From Zelonia costaricensis (taxonomy: Eukaryota; Euglenozoa; Kinetoplastea; Trypanosomatida; Trypanosomatidae): a DNA stretch of 25,592 nucleotides. Position numbers and translations under genes: made by a program. This document shows, piece by piece, positions 18,201 to 25,592 of the stretch. How positions within the stretch are numbered: position 1 is the stretch's first letter; each line of letters starts with the position of its first letter. Below the pieces are notes generated by a model. It was not told the origin of the DNA and did not search any database. It worked only from the letters and a program-made list of their open reading frames with translations. The DNA lies in contig JASAOO010003154.1 in the NCBI GenBank assembly GCA_030849075.1, positions 1 through 25,592 of the forward strand, read 5' to 3'.

Positions 18201-21200
18201 GCAGGGCCGCAAAGGGGGCGACGTGCCGGCGGTGCAGCAACACGCCCGTGACGCTCGGCACACGCCCTGCGATGCTCGCGGTGAGGGAGGCGATGCTGGG
18301 CCGGCGCGGCGAAGGGGGCGCACCCGCTGTCGTGCTGCCCGCCAGTGACGCGCGCGCCACGGCAGCCGAGACGGCCGACGCGCACCCCGCCACACAGTTG
18401 GGGGTGTCGAGCACGACGACGAAGTAGTTGGGGTTGGTGGTACGCAGCACGAGGCAGACACGGCTGCGCCGCATCGGCGGTGGTGACATCACCTCCGCCG
18501 CCTCCGGCGTAGCCTCGCGCAAGGTGCTGCACCCGGCGGAGCTGCCAGACGCCTGAACGCCGAGGCGCAGGAACGGGTGTTGCTGCGGCTGCTGCTGGAG
18601 CGGCCGCACGGTCGAGGCGCTGCACGTGCGTCGCGGTAGGAGCGCGGCGCGCTGCACCGGGGTCGGTAGCGCGCTGGCGGACGCCGTCTTGTGCTCCTTC
18701 AGCGCCCCCGTCTCCTCGTCGTGCACCGCGGCGGTCGGCGTTCTCGCCGGTGTTGCGGGAGCGGCCGTGGCCTTGTTGCCGAACCGGCCACGCTGCTGCT
18801 GCTGCTGCTGGTGGTGGGCGTGCCGGCCGGCATCACCACCGTGGGTGCCACCCTCCTCCGAGTGCGCCTTGTTCGGGTCCACAAATTCGTGCGCGCTGAA
18901 CAGTGCCGTGACCGGCGTCCACGGCTGCGGCACGTGCAGGTGCTGCGAGGACACGGGCTCGGAGAGGCCGCCGCGCCCGCCCGTCGACGCCCGGCGCCGC
19001 GTGAAGGAGCCGGGGACGGCGGTGCTCGAGCGGCGGCGTGCGGCTGTGGCTGCTGCACCTGCTGCGGCTGCATGCGTCGCCGGCGAGCGGGACCGCGAGG
19101 GCTCGCCCCAGCGAACGGTCACCTCATCCCCCTCGTGCACCGGCGCGTCGGGCACCTCCGCGGCGGCGGCGCTCGGCGTCCTCAGGGCGTCTGCGCCAGC
19201 CGCCTCCGACTGCGCTGGCGTCGCCGGGGAGGCGGCCGACGCGTCCGCCGACCCGGCCACCCCACTCGCGCGCTGCATCGACGCGTGACGCCGGGCGACG
19301 AGAAGGGTGAGGCGGTCCCCGTACTTCCTGATGCGCTGCACCTGCGCCGGCGAGCGGTCCAGCAGCCTCTCCGGCCGCAGCATCGTGACGCCACCGGGCA
19401 GCGCGAACACGTAGAGCTCCTTCGTGAGGTTGACGCCGGGCAGGAAAGGGTCGGCGCACTGGCGGGCACACAGCTCGTACAGCTCCTTGCGGTGCTCCCT
19501 GGCGAGGTCGGCAGCCATGCGTGGCGAGGCGGCAGAGACTCCTTGGTGCGCCTTGCCGTTCACGCCATGGGCGTGGCCGGCGCCGCCGTGCGCGTCCCCA
19601 CTGGGGGTCACGGTGAAGGTCGGACAGATAAGATGGGAGAGGGACCGCACCGACGCGGGGACGCCAGCGGGGGCCACCGCTGCCGCTGCCGCTGCGGCTA
19701 CCGCCTCGGCGTTGGAGGCGGTGGACCCGAGGTGCAGCGCACTCGGCGTCGTAGCGTGCGCCGTGTCGTGCGGGAGCTCCGACATCGACCGCTTCTTCTC
19801 CTCGGATGCGTGGTACAGAGCCTGGGCGATCTGCGCAGACGACCTCACGGCGTCCTCGCGCTGCACCGACTCAAACGCCAGTGGCGTCTGCCCGACGGAT
19901 TTGGCGTACACCGTGAGCATGACCCGCTTCGCGTCGGTGCTGAGCGTGTAGAGCGGGAACAACGGAAGCCACGCGGTCATCTCGAGCGGGCATGCCGGAC
20001 CGAAGGGGAGGAAGCCGGCGGTCTGGAAGAGCACCCGCCACACACGGCTCAGCGCCCGCGCGGCGCGCACGGAGTCCTCCAGCGAGGCGTGGTGCGCCAG
20101 CGGGCCGTTCAAGAGCACGTCGCCCATGCCCACAATGAGCGACGCAGACGGCACCTGAAGCGCCAGCGATAGGGCGACGTCGTCGCCAACCGAGCACGTC
20201 TCACCCGACGCGGCGTCGCTGCAGATCAGGCGGAAGCCCCGGCCCGCCGTCACCCCGCCAGGGCCGGGCCGCGGCGTTGCCATGCTCGTCGTGCCCGTCT
20301 GCGACAGCGGACTGACGGCCCGCTGCTGCGACTGCCCGCGAGCGCTGCGGATGCCTCCAGGCGGCACCGGAGACGCCGCGTGACCGGTCGTGGTGCGGGG
20401 CATGGAGGAGGCGGAGGCAGTGTCGCAGTCGGTGCTGTACGAGGCAGGCAGAGACGCCGGCGACAGCAGGCAACGTGATCGGGCCGTGCCGGGTGCGGTG
20501 GACGCGTGCGAGCTGGCAGTGGGCACACCCGACGCGGCAGCGGCACGCGCAGCAGCGGTCGTCGTGGTAGGCGGCGGGATTCGCGGGCTGGTGTCGCTGG
20601 TGCTGAAGCAGAGCGACGTGCCGGCCGAGTTGTACAGTCGCTGCCCGAGCCGCACCCGCTCCTCCCCCAACGCGGTGGCGAGCATGCGCCGATCATCCGC
20701 GCGGATGCTCTCGAGTCCGCCGGCGAAGAGGAAGATCAGCTTCATGAGCGTGGACAAGATCACCGTCATCATCGGCGGCCGCCCGCCGTCCTTCTCCGTG
20801 ATCGTGTAGGAGCTTATGATGAAGACGTTTGGGTACTGCTTGCGCAGCGCAGGAAAGGCCTCGTTCATGAGCAGGTCGTGCCCCGCGCAGTACGCCGTCG
20901 CGAACCGCTCCATCGCGTCGACCACGTCATCCGACGATGTGAGGCCCGCCTCATGCAGCGCGCGCCACCGCGACGTGCAGCCGAGCACGGCGCCAATCGC
21001 GAAGGACGACATGATTTGCGAGGCAAGGTTGGACATCTGCGTGATGCCGAGTAGGAGGCACTCGGGGGTGCCGAAGCTATGGCGGTCTCGTATCAGCACC
21101 ACGCGGTCCGAAAGGGACACGAAGAAGTCCTTGTTGCGCCGTGTGTGCACGCCGCACCCAGTGTAGCTCTCCGTAATCGCCGCGACGGGAAGCAGGTAGT

Positions 21201-23301
21201 CGTGGTTCAGGCGCGAGTTGATGCTGAGGGGCATGGCGTTGGCGAACAGAAGCATGTAACGCAGCGTGACAGCTTTGGAGTCCTTGAAGAACTTCACCAG
21301 GTCGTCGCCCATCGCCCCCAGCGCGTCGCTGCGGGCCTGCGCCGCCCGCACCTCGGCGGCGCTCATCGACGGCAGCACCACCTCCTGCTTCAGGATCCAG
21401 ACGGCCTTCGTGCCGTCCGCGACATCCGCCTCGGCCTCGGCCTCATCCGCGAACCCCGGCGGCCGCACCGCCACGGATGCGGTGACAGGCAGCAGCTTCG
21501 CCGTGCCGCTGCCCTTGGCGCTCGTAAGCGCGGACATGAGAACGAAGCGCAGCACCGAGCGGGGCTTCATGACGCGCAGCTTGCTGGTGATGCCACGCAC
21601 TCGCTTCGCCAGGGTGCGCAGGTAGAGGTCGAGCACCTCGTCCTGCTCCGCGATGGCGTTGAGGTCCGACATGGACAACGGCGGCGGCGGCGGCGAGTGG
21701 GCGACCGCCACGGGGCGCGCGAAGCCGGTCTGCGGGTGTGACGGGGAGTGGGGGATGAGGAGCCGGCTCGGCGCCTGACCCGCATGCCCGCCGGCCGCAG
21801 CTGCCTCGCCGCTTCTGCCGAGCAGTGGGAGTACCCCGACCAGCAGCATCGAGCTTGGCGGAGAGGCCAGTGGCATGGACGGTGCAGCCGGCGGCTGCGT
21901 CGCTGCCCCGCTGGACACCTCGGTCGCGTCCACCGGACTCAGCTCGACGCTCGTCCCATCCACCTCCGTCGCGGTCGGCGTCACGGTGATCATGGCCGTC
22001 GTCCCCAGCGCGCTGTGGTTCGCTGCGCTGGTGAACCCGTCGCCCTCCGCAGTCATGCTGCTCACCACGCCCGACCCCCCAGTGCCATGCGAGACACCGG
22101 CACATGAGCTGTTCGTGCCCGCACGGGTGAGGGAGGTGCTCGACCGCCCCTCATCCCCCTCGGAGGCGCGGAAGAGGTGGGCGGTGGTGGTGCTGCTGCT
22201 GCCACCCACCTGCGCCTGCATCGCCGCCTCCGCGGCCGCGTCGCTACAGCCACCGCCGATCATCGTCATGGTGGTGTCCATGACGCTAGCGCGCCGCCCG
22301 GGCTGGGGCACGCCGCGCTTCCCAGCCACCAGGGCGTCCCGCATCACGGCCCACGCCGCCTTCGTGGAACCGACAGCGGCGCCGTTGGGCAGCACACGAC
22401 AGGGGGGCGTGCTGAGGCTGGTAGTCCTCGAGTGTGCCGTGACGGTCATCTTCCGCGGGTGCGGGTGCGGAGGCGGGTCGATCGCGGCGTCGCTGGAGCG
22501 AGGACTCTCCGCCGCCACGGACGCCGCACCGCTGCTGCCGGGTTGGTCGAGGTCGGTCACGCCCATGTCCGCGAGCATGAAGACCGAGAGCGTTTTGAGG
22601 GCCTCGGCGACGAAGCCGTAGTCGCTGATCGACAGGAAGCCGGAGGCCATGCAGTCGAGCTCGCCGGTGGACAGCGTCATTGTTTCCTCGGCCGCGGCGA
22701 AGACGGTGGCATCGCGCAGCTCCGAGGGGCGCCGGTGCGGGCTGACGGCGGTGGACGAGCCGCGGTGCGCGCGGCTCCTGTTTGCGCCCTCCTCCTCGGG
22801 CCGCGCACAGCTGCTGCTGCGTGAGGTGGGGGCCGCCTTGTTGATGTCGCCGGGCTGCAGCGCGAGGGAGACGAAGTGGCGGTGGTGGTCGCGGCCGACC
22901 CCGACGGTGCCGCTTGCTTTGGCGCCGTAGTGGGCGTCCATGATGGAACGCTGCTGCTGCTCCAGCGTCGCCTGCGCAGCGTGGGTGGTGGGCGGCGACA
23001 CAGTCCTCGAGGACGGCGGCGGCAGCGGCGGGGACTGCAGAGAGGACACAGCGGATCGCGGGGTCGTGTGTGCGCCTGGTGCGCCGCGGTCGTTGCTGTT
23101 GCCGCTGCCGTGCCCGTGGTGCAGCCCCGGCGGTGCTAGGTATTTACATGGACTTGACGCTGCCGTGGTGGGGCCGTGCGTGGTGACGGAGCTGACGGAG
23201 GACGTGCCTGTGCCGATGGCGGCCTTCCCACGCGCCGCGCTCAGCGTGGGGGAGGCGGGCGTCACCCCATCCGCACGCAACGCGGCCTGCCCCTGACCCA
23301 T
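15247..23301 (-). CDS. Large low-complexity protein with a HECT-like C-terminal region lacking the catalytic Cys
   Basis: 2,684 residues from the ATG at 23301; the frame continues upstream without another ATG close by. Conserved-looking islands sit in Ala/Ser/Pro-rich linkers: about 208-240, 543-900 (including FFVSLSDRVVLIRDRHSFG and a hydrophobic MMTVILSTLMKLIFLFAGG), 1014-1175, 1260-1340 and 1640-2190. The last resembles a HECT ubiquitin-ligase domain. LGWLLGQALGNHQTFTLPLP near 1761-1780 matches the N-lobe GRLIGxAL helix, followed by PLTAADASLLHPDF like the L-x-DL-x-x-xDP step. VLDELPLRERRVLLRLITGHS (ending at 2031) matches the C-lobe LRFVTGxS strand, and LPTGHPDTNTLVIPNY matches LPxxHTCFNxLxLPxY. 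In the last match, Asp2138 stands where the thioester cysteine belongs. An insert of roughly 60 residues separates the two C-lobe motifs. A basic helical stretch follows at about 2240-2300 and the C-terminus is acidic. A CTG/CAG-type repeat encodes a short Gln run near 18790-18812. MGQGQ at the N-terminus might be myristoylated, but position 6 is Ala. The frame is certain; the HECT relation is by eye and moderate. Confidence 0.8.
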   Translation of the reverse strand: MGQGQAALRADGVTPASPTLSAARGKAAIGTGTSSVSSVTTHGPTTAASSPCKYLAPPGLHHGHGSGNSNDRGAPGAHTTPRSAVSSLQSPPLPPPSSRTVSPPTTHAAQATLEQQQRSIMDAHYGAKASGTVGVGRDHHRHFVSLALQPGDINKAAPTSRSSSCARPEEEGANRSRAHRGSSTAVSPHRRPSELRDATVFAAAEETMTLSTGELDCMASGFLSISDYGFVAEALKTLSVFMLADMGVTDLDQPGSSGAASVAAESPRSSDAAIDPPPHPHPRKMTVTAHSRTTSLSTPPCRVLPNGAAVGSTKAAWAVMRDALVAGKRGVPQPGRRASVMDTTMTMIGGGCSDAAAEAAMQAQVGGSSSTTTAHLFRASEGDEGRSSTSLTRAGTNSSCAGVSHGTGGSGVVSSMTAEGDGFTSAANHSALGTTAMITVTPTATEVDGTSVELSPVDATEVSSGAATQPPAAPSMPLASPPSSMLLVGVLPLLGRSGEAAAAGGHAGQAPSRLLIPHSPSHPQTGFARPVAVAHSPPPPPLSMSDLNAIAEQDEVLDLYLRTLAKRVRGITSKLRVMKPRSVLRFVLMSALTSAKGSGTAKLLPVTASVAVRPPGFADEAEAEADVADGTKAVWILKQEVVLPSMSAAEVRAAQARSDALGAMGDDLVKFFKDSKAVTLRYMLLFANAMPLSINSRLNHDYLLPVAAITESYTGCGVHTRRNKDFFVSLSDRVVLIRDRHSFGTPECLLLGITQMSNLASQIMSSFAIGAVLGCTSRWRALHEAGLTSSDDVVDAMERFATAYCAGHDLLMNEAFPALRKQYPNVFIISSYTITEKDGGRPPMMTVILSTLMKLIFLFAGGLESIRADDRRMLATALGEERVRLGQRLYNSAGTSLCFSTSDTSPRIPPPTTTTAAARAAAASGVPTASSHASTAPGTARSRCLLSPASLPASYSTDCDTASASSMPRTTTGHAASPVPPGGIRSARGQSQQRAVSPLSQTGTTSMATPRPGPGGVTAGRGFRLICSDAASGETCSVGDDVALSLALQVPSASLIVGMGDVLLNGPLAHHASLEDSVRAARALSRVWRVLFQTAGFLPFGPACPLEMTAWLPLFPLYTLSTDAKRVMLTVYAKSVGQTPLAFESVQREDAVRSSAQIAQALYHASEEKKRSMSELPHDTAHATTPSALHLGSTASNAEAVAAAAAAAVAPAGVPASVRSLSHLICPTFTVTPSGDAHGGAGHAHGVNGKAHQGVSAASPRMAADLAREHRKELYELCARQCADPFLPGVNLTKELYVFALPGGVTMLRPERLLDRSPAQVQRIRKYGDRLTLLVARRHASMQRASGVAGSADASAASPATPAQSEAAGADALRTPSAAAAEVPDAPVHEGDEVTVRWGEPSRSRSPATHAAAAGAAATAARRRSSTAVPGSFTRRRASTGGRGGLSEPVSSQHLHVPQPWTPVTALFSAHEFVDPNKAHSEEGGTHGGDAGRHAHHQQQQQQRGRFGNKATAAPATPARTPTAAVHDEETGALKEHKTASASALPTPVQRAALLPRRTCSASTVRPLQQQPQQHPFLRLGVQASGSSAGCSTLREATPEAAEVMSPPPMRRSRVCLVLRTTNPNYFVVVLDTPNCVAGCASAVSAAVARASLAGSTTAGAPPSPRRPSIASLTASIAGRVPSVTGVLLHRRHVAPFAALRSSSCAWTNPDFAARLCGGDGGGAAVHDAPLTAGAAESPREDGGQHVDGASPLAESAAAVPEVLGWLLGQALGNHQTFTLPLPPLAFRILGMADRLELPVEAVPLTAADASLLHPDFTNARLREKLLATLKVMFLRPDPAATAAAAGDVDAECSCGRDNTRSAVQLASRALMEEGCMSGSPVIARRQNKRLKRELEAITHAVMWSATAGDAGDGVPPGRHFWAAVLRGVRHSPLLDTPLFAQCCARTVRDVLCGPYDHLEDAFTFCASFVLLVADDAAAQAAAAPTAAGAAAAGGGGEGYKQFVRKSVLRVLDELPLRERRVLLRLITGHSLRTRRSQMETLHLVVQRGFSSMPIRRSTMHTTVLSARSATSAFSHTNPLPLTGSIAGSTTSDATHVLGDADSRSRTVLSSHVSTAVEAVVRTCVDGTVQLLPTGHPDTNTLVIPNYFEALLMGSYRQRVLRAALPPLSHSAAAPTSSGTWTASGAATPKFGSPVKKASQPGARASSVTSSMGTTATTSSALGAAAARVAAGSPLGPVFEDAELQQAWAQLSEKQQETLRRRYRELLRHRLRAALYVYLMAHSDTVAEAWELGPEMGFTPHAAAAGGAGSPTEGGAAVGSGAFMHRPDGTVVFIERDLDDGDGDDGDGSFLLHSDADGFVGAHDVDDGASEEFDSFLATTNTEEMVESGAFAAFNGEEDAAAAGHSDEASHGVPARRMSLQSDPFLGASASPADSLASPGEPSFSNGNLNGYCTAADFQFPDEDESGAGSDRDGDGEEAADGAHADDNTNLTTRAAPRRPATPEPVTVVPRVPPIMRCSVEDEAEAVLAEAATPPSQCSSTTTTSSAHPHAPTTPPPIAHAEGRRHAAPAHRPASGLLGAAVPMAVAPPRRPSATSMPRTTLLQHARTYGSGKGSATARTPRNSGSSSGVASKQSGNVAVQAAPEAPPPPPAMPRTSATSSKVLLRAEIDSCIRDLFPEKEAQA
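18787..18812. repeat. CTG trinucleotide repeat inside the HECT-like gene
   Basis: Consecutive CTG units on the plus strand (CAG in the coding strand) encode a run of about six or seven glutamines next to histidines, between conserved islands. Confidence 0.75.
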
Positions 23302-23420
23302 TGCTGCCTTTTTCTTCCTTTTCTTCGGTGTTTCTGCGATGTGCGTGGCTGCCCCACGGGTCCTCAGGCTTGTCACTCGAGGCGCTGAGGTACAAACCGA
23401 ATTTGCGTGACGGCCTGCCC

Positions 23421-23463
23421 CTCGCGCAGTGTATGTTCGAGCGATGAAGAGAACAGGAGGTGT
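23421..23463 (-). promoter_or_regulatory. Possible trans-splice acceptor for the HECT-like gene
   Basis: Minus-strand CACACCTCCTGTTCTCTTC, followed by the first AG at 23422-23421. The leader would be about 120 nt. The tract is short and several AG dinucleotides follow, so this is weaker than the other acceptors. Confidence 0.3.
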
Positions 23464-24074
23464 GGCACCTTCACGCTGCGGGTGTCTTGTGCGCGCCTCC
23501 TTGCGTTCGTGTGTCTTCCCTGTGAAGCTATTCTCTATTAGAAGCAGAGCGTTGCGGTTTCACTGTTATCGCAAACGAACTCTTGCCACCACCACCACAC
23601 AACACAGCACAACAGGGAGGACGGAGCCGATGCCGTAAACAAGCTTACTGCTGGAAGGGTGCCCCGTGGCCAAAGAAGAGGAGAAGACCAGCAAGCAAGC
23701 GGGGTGTGTGCGTGGGGGGGGGGGGAAGAGGGACAGCAAGAGACAGAGGGCGATACACAGACGCGCAGACACAGATACAAATACAAGTTCCAGCGAGTCG
23801 CACAGGGTGAAGCGAACTCCCCACGAGCGCAACGACAAAGCAGGGAGGAAGAAGAAGACGAAGAAAAAACGAACTATCAAACACACAAAGCCGGCTGAAC
23901 TTCTCTAAGGTGGATGGGGTGGGGAGAGAAAAGAAAATCTTCGGTGGTTAGCGTCCACACAATACCGTGTGAGACCACGAACCGCCCACTCGTGAAGAAC
24001 AGCGGCGGCAACGAAACTCAACTAGAACCCCCCCTAACAACGACGAACAAACGAAGCACAGGCGCACGCGGCGA

Positions 24075-24102
24075 AGGGGGGAGGGGGGAGGGGGGGGAGG
24101 GA
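24075..24102. repeat. G-rich GGGGGGA tract
   Basis: Four G-runs of three to eight bases separated by single A residues on the plus strand; fits a G-quadruplex pattern. Confidence 0.7.
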
Positions 24103-24770
24103 CGAAGGTGAAGGCGACGTCGATCTTTACCCGTTATTTAGCGAAGGTTCTTTAATATTCAGTGTTCGTCTTGAGGAAGAAGGAACAAAAGGGAGGAGGT
24201 GTGACTTAGAGAGATACGCAGACAGAGAAGGGGCACGTGCGCACACACGCCAACACACACACACACACTTGAAGGGAAAGGGGGGCACGAGGAGCTCCAC
24301 ACGCGGCGCAATCCCCCCAAAAAGGGAGGAGAGACACACACCGGAGAGGGAGGCGGAGAAACTAGGGAAAATAGAGAAGAGGAGAGACTCCAGCAGGGAA
24401 AGTGAGGTGGACAGAAACAGCGAAATGCGTTGCTAGGGCACCGCACACACACGCACACAAACGCAAACACGCGCAGTTTCGTTGCTTCCCTTCTGTGACC
24501 CCCCAAAAAAAACGCGTGGGCGTTCGTCAACGTCAAGTCAAGCGCAAAAAGGAAGAAAAAAGGAAAAGACAGACGCAGAACGCACAAAGAGAAAGAGAGA
24601 ACTGAGAACAACGTGAAGTCGCGAGTGCGCACGCCGTCACAGCAAAACGACACACACACACACACACACACAAAGAACACGAAAGACGCTGATCAAAGGG
24701 GGAGGGGAGAGAAGGGAGGAGGGAGAACGGGCAATCCAAGTTATAGCCGCTCTATGTACATGCAGTGGGG

Positions 24771-24793
24771 GGTGCGGTGCGGTGCGGTGCGGT
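24771..24793. repeat. GGTGC pentanucleotide repeat
   Basis: Four consecutive GGTGC units plus a partial fifth. Confidence 0.85.
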
Positions 24794-24853
24794 AAGGGCG
24801 ATAGCGACGGCGGCGTCTGCGGGCCGGGGGGGGGATCAAGGTGAACCACTACC

Positions 24854-24855
<2 letters not shown>

Positions 24856-24889
<34 letters not shown>
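24856..24889. repeat. CA dinucleotide microsatellite
   Basis: Uninterrupted CA repeat of about 34 bases, the longest perfect one in the window. Confidence 0.9.
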
Positions 24890-24891
<2 letters not shown>

Positions 24892-25209
24892 GACCTCGAC
24901 AGCGAAGCAAGCACCGCAGGCGGCTGACAAGACCACCTGTCGTGCGACAAGGACGAGGGGGGGGGAAAGGAAGGGAAGGGGGGGGGTCGAGGGCGGGGCG
25001 CAGGGGCGCAAAGCAGCGAGGCCACGAAAACAAACGTAACTAAAAAGGATGGTGAGACAGAAGAGAATCAAAACACGAAGAAGAAATACGCAGCCGCGGA
25101 AGAGGAAAAGTGGGAAAAGACTGATGCTAACGGCGCTCGTGTGACTTCTTCTTTTTTAGGCGTGGGGCGTGGGGGAGGGGGTGTGCAGAGGATTGTGGTG
25201 ATGAGGAAC

Positions 25210-25258
25210 GGGGGCGGTGGTGGTTGGGGGGGAGGGAGGGGGGAGAGGGGGGAGGGGA
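25210..25258. repeat. G/A-rich homopurine tract
   Basis: Multiple runs of three to eight G with short GGT and GA spacers on the plus strand; G-quadruplex or triplex forming potential. Confidence 0.65.
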
Positions 25259-25557
25259 GAGAGGCACGATCACACGTAGCGAAGGAAGGAACAGAGAAGA
25301 GGAAAAGAGGGTGGGAGGGACGTCAGCGTCTTTGGCTCAGCTCCTGATGGCTCTTCGGGCTCTACACAGATGCACTGACAAGAGAACACACGGTGAGACG
25401 AAGACACACAGCAAGGACAAAGCACAGAGGAAGTACTAAAATGCCGCAGCAAATCACAGCGGCACGCGCAAAAGATGAAAAGCAAATATGAAGGAGACCT
25501 TCGAGGAGCAGCGCGCGTGAAGAGGAGCAAGCGAGAAGCAACGCAGAAAAGGGCAGA

Positions 25558-25592
25558 GGGAGGAAGGAAGGAAGGAAGGAAGGAAGGGGGGG
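25558..25592. repeat. GGAA tetranucleotide array running into poly-G at window end
   Basis: About seven GGAA units, then seven G up to the last base. The repeat may continue beyond the window. Confidence 0.85.

Larger units (their letters stand above)
23302..25592 (-). other. Non-coding purine-skewed right flank
   Basis: About 2.3 kb with no credible coding frame on either strand. From about 23640 to the end the plus strand is strongly purine-rich (pyrimidine-rich in the minus, transcribed sense), with CA repeats at 24651-24672 and 24856-24889, G/A tracts at 24075-24102 and 25210-25258, a GGTGC pentamer repeat at 24771-24793 and a GGAA array at the right edge. It may be the 3' UTR of an upstream minus-strand gene, or the start of this transcription unit. 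The window cannot tell which. Confidence 0.6.

Noticed and set aside
16871..18427. 518-codon plus-strand open frame
   Set aside because: Antisense to the HECT-like gene; Ser/Arg/Ala-rich with no recognisable domain.
18691..20172. 493-codon plus-strand open frame
   Set aside because: Antisense shadow of the HECT-like gene in GC-rich sequence.
23302..23376. 25-residue N-terminal extension of the HECT-like protein
   Set aside because: It would start at a GTG codon, which is not expected to initiate in this nuclear context; the ATG at 23301 was taken.
23420..25592. Possible tRNA, snoRNA or spliced-leader genes in the right flank
   Set aside because: I saw no B-box-like GGTTCGA motif in a cloverleaf setting, no spliced-leader-type exon and no convincing box motifs. 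A covariance-model scan was not possible here.

Overview
The window looks like nuclear chromosomal DNA of a trypanosomatid, most likely of the Leishmania/Crithidia/Leptomonas group (Leishmaniinae). The reasons are: five long, intronless, GC-rich reading frames all on the minus strand; no operators or ribosome binding sites; long non-coding spacers full of CA/TG dinucleotide repeats and homopurine tracts; and minus-strand polypyrimidine tracts ending in AG just upstream of start codons, as expected for spliced-leader trans-splicing of a polycistronic transcript. The species cannot be fixed from the sequence alone.

Transcription would run right to left. In that order: (1) 23301-15247, a 2,684-residue protein, mostly low complexity, whose C-terminal third resembles a HECT E3 ubiquitin ligase fold with aspartate where the catalytic cysteine should be. 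(2) 13427-12501, a membrane-anchored NADH-cytochrome b5 reductase. (3) 9941-9267, an NME5/RSP23-type protein with a degenerate nucleoside diphosphate kinase domain followed by a DPY30 motif, probably axonemal. (4) 8419-5348, a 1,023-residue protein with a Cys-rich DUF5522-like motif and a second, degenerate copy of part of it. (5) 4761 to beyond the left edge, a subtilase that matches site-1 protease (SKI-1/MBTPS1) across its whole visible length, with an intact catalytic tetrad.

Spacers of about 0.6, 0.85, 2.6, 1.8 and 2.3 kb separate or flank the genes. They hold candidate splice acceptors, microsatellites, G-runs, one perfect 14-bp hairpin and two single-N assembly joins, one flanked by an exact 47-bp duplication that is probably artefactual. 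I found no tRNA, rRNA, spliced-leader gene, CRISPR array or intact transposon.

The genes do not form one pathway. Shared orientation reflects polycistronic transcription, so position says little about function. The most notable observations are the HECT-like protein without its cysteine, the catalytically dead NDK-DPY30 protein, the partial internal duplication of a DUF5522-like motif, and a site-1-protease relative with almost no room for a propeptide and a basic insert before its catalytic serine.
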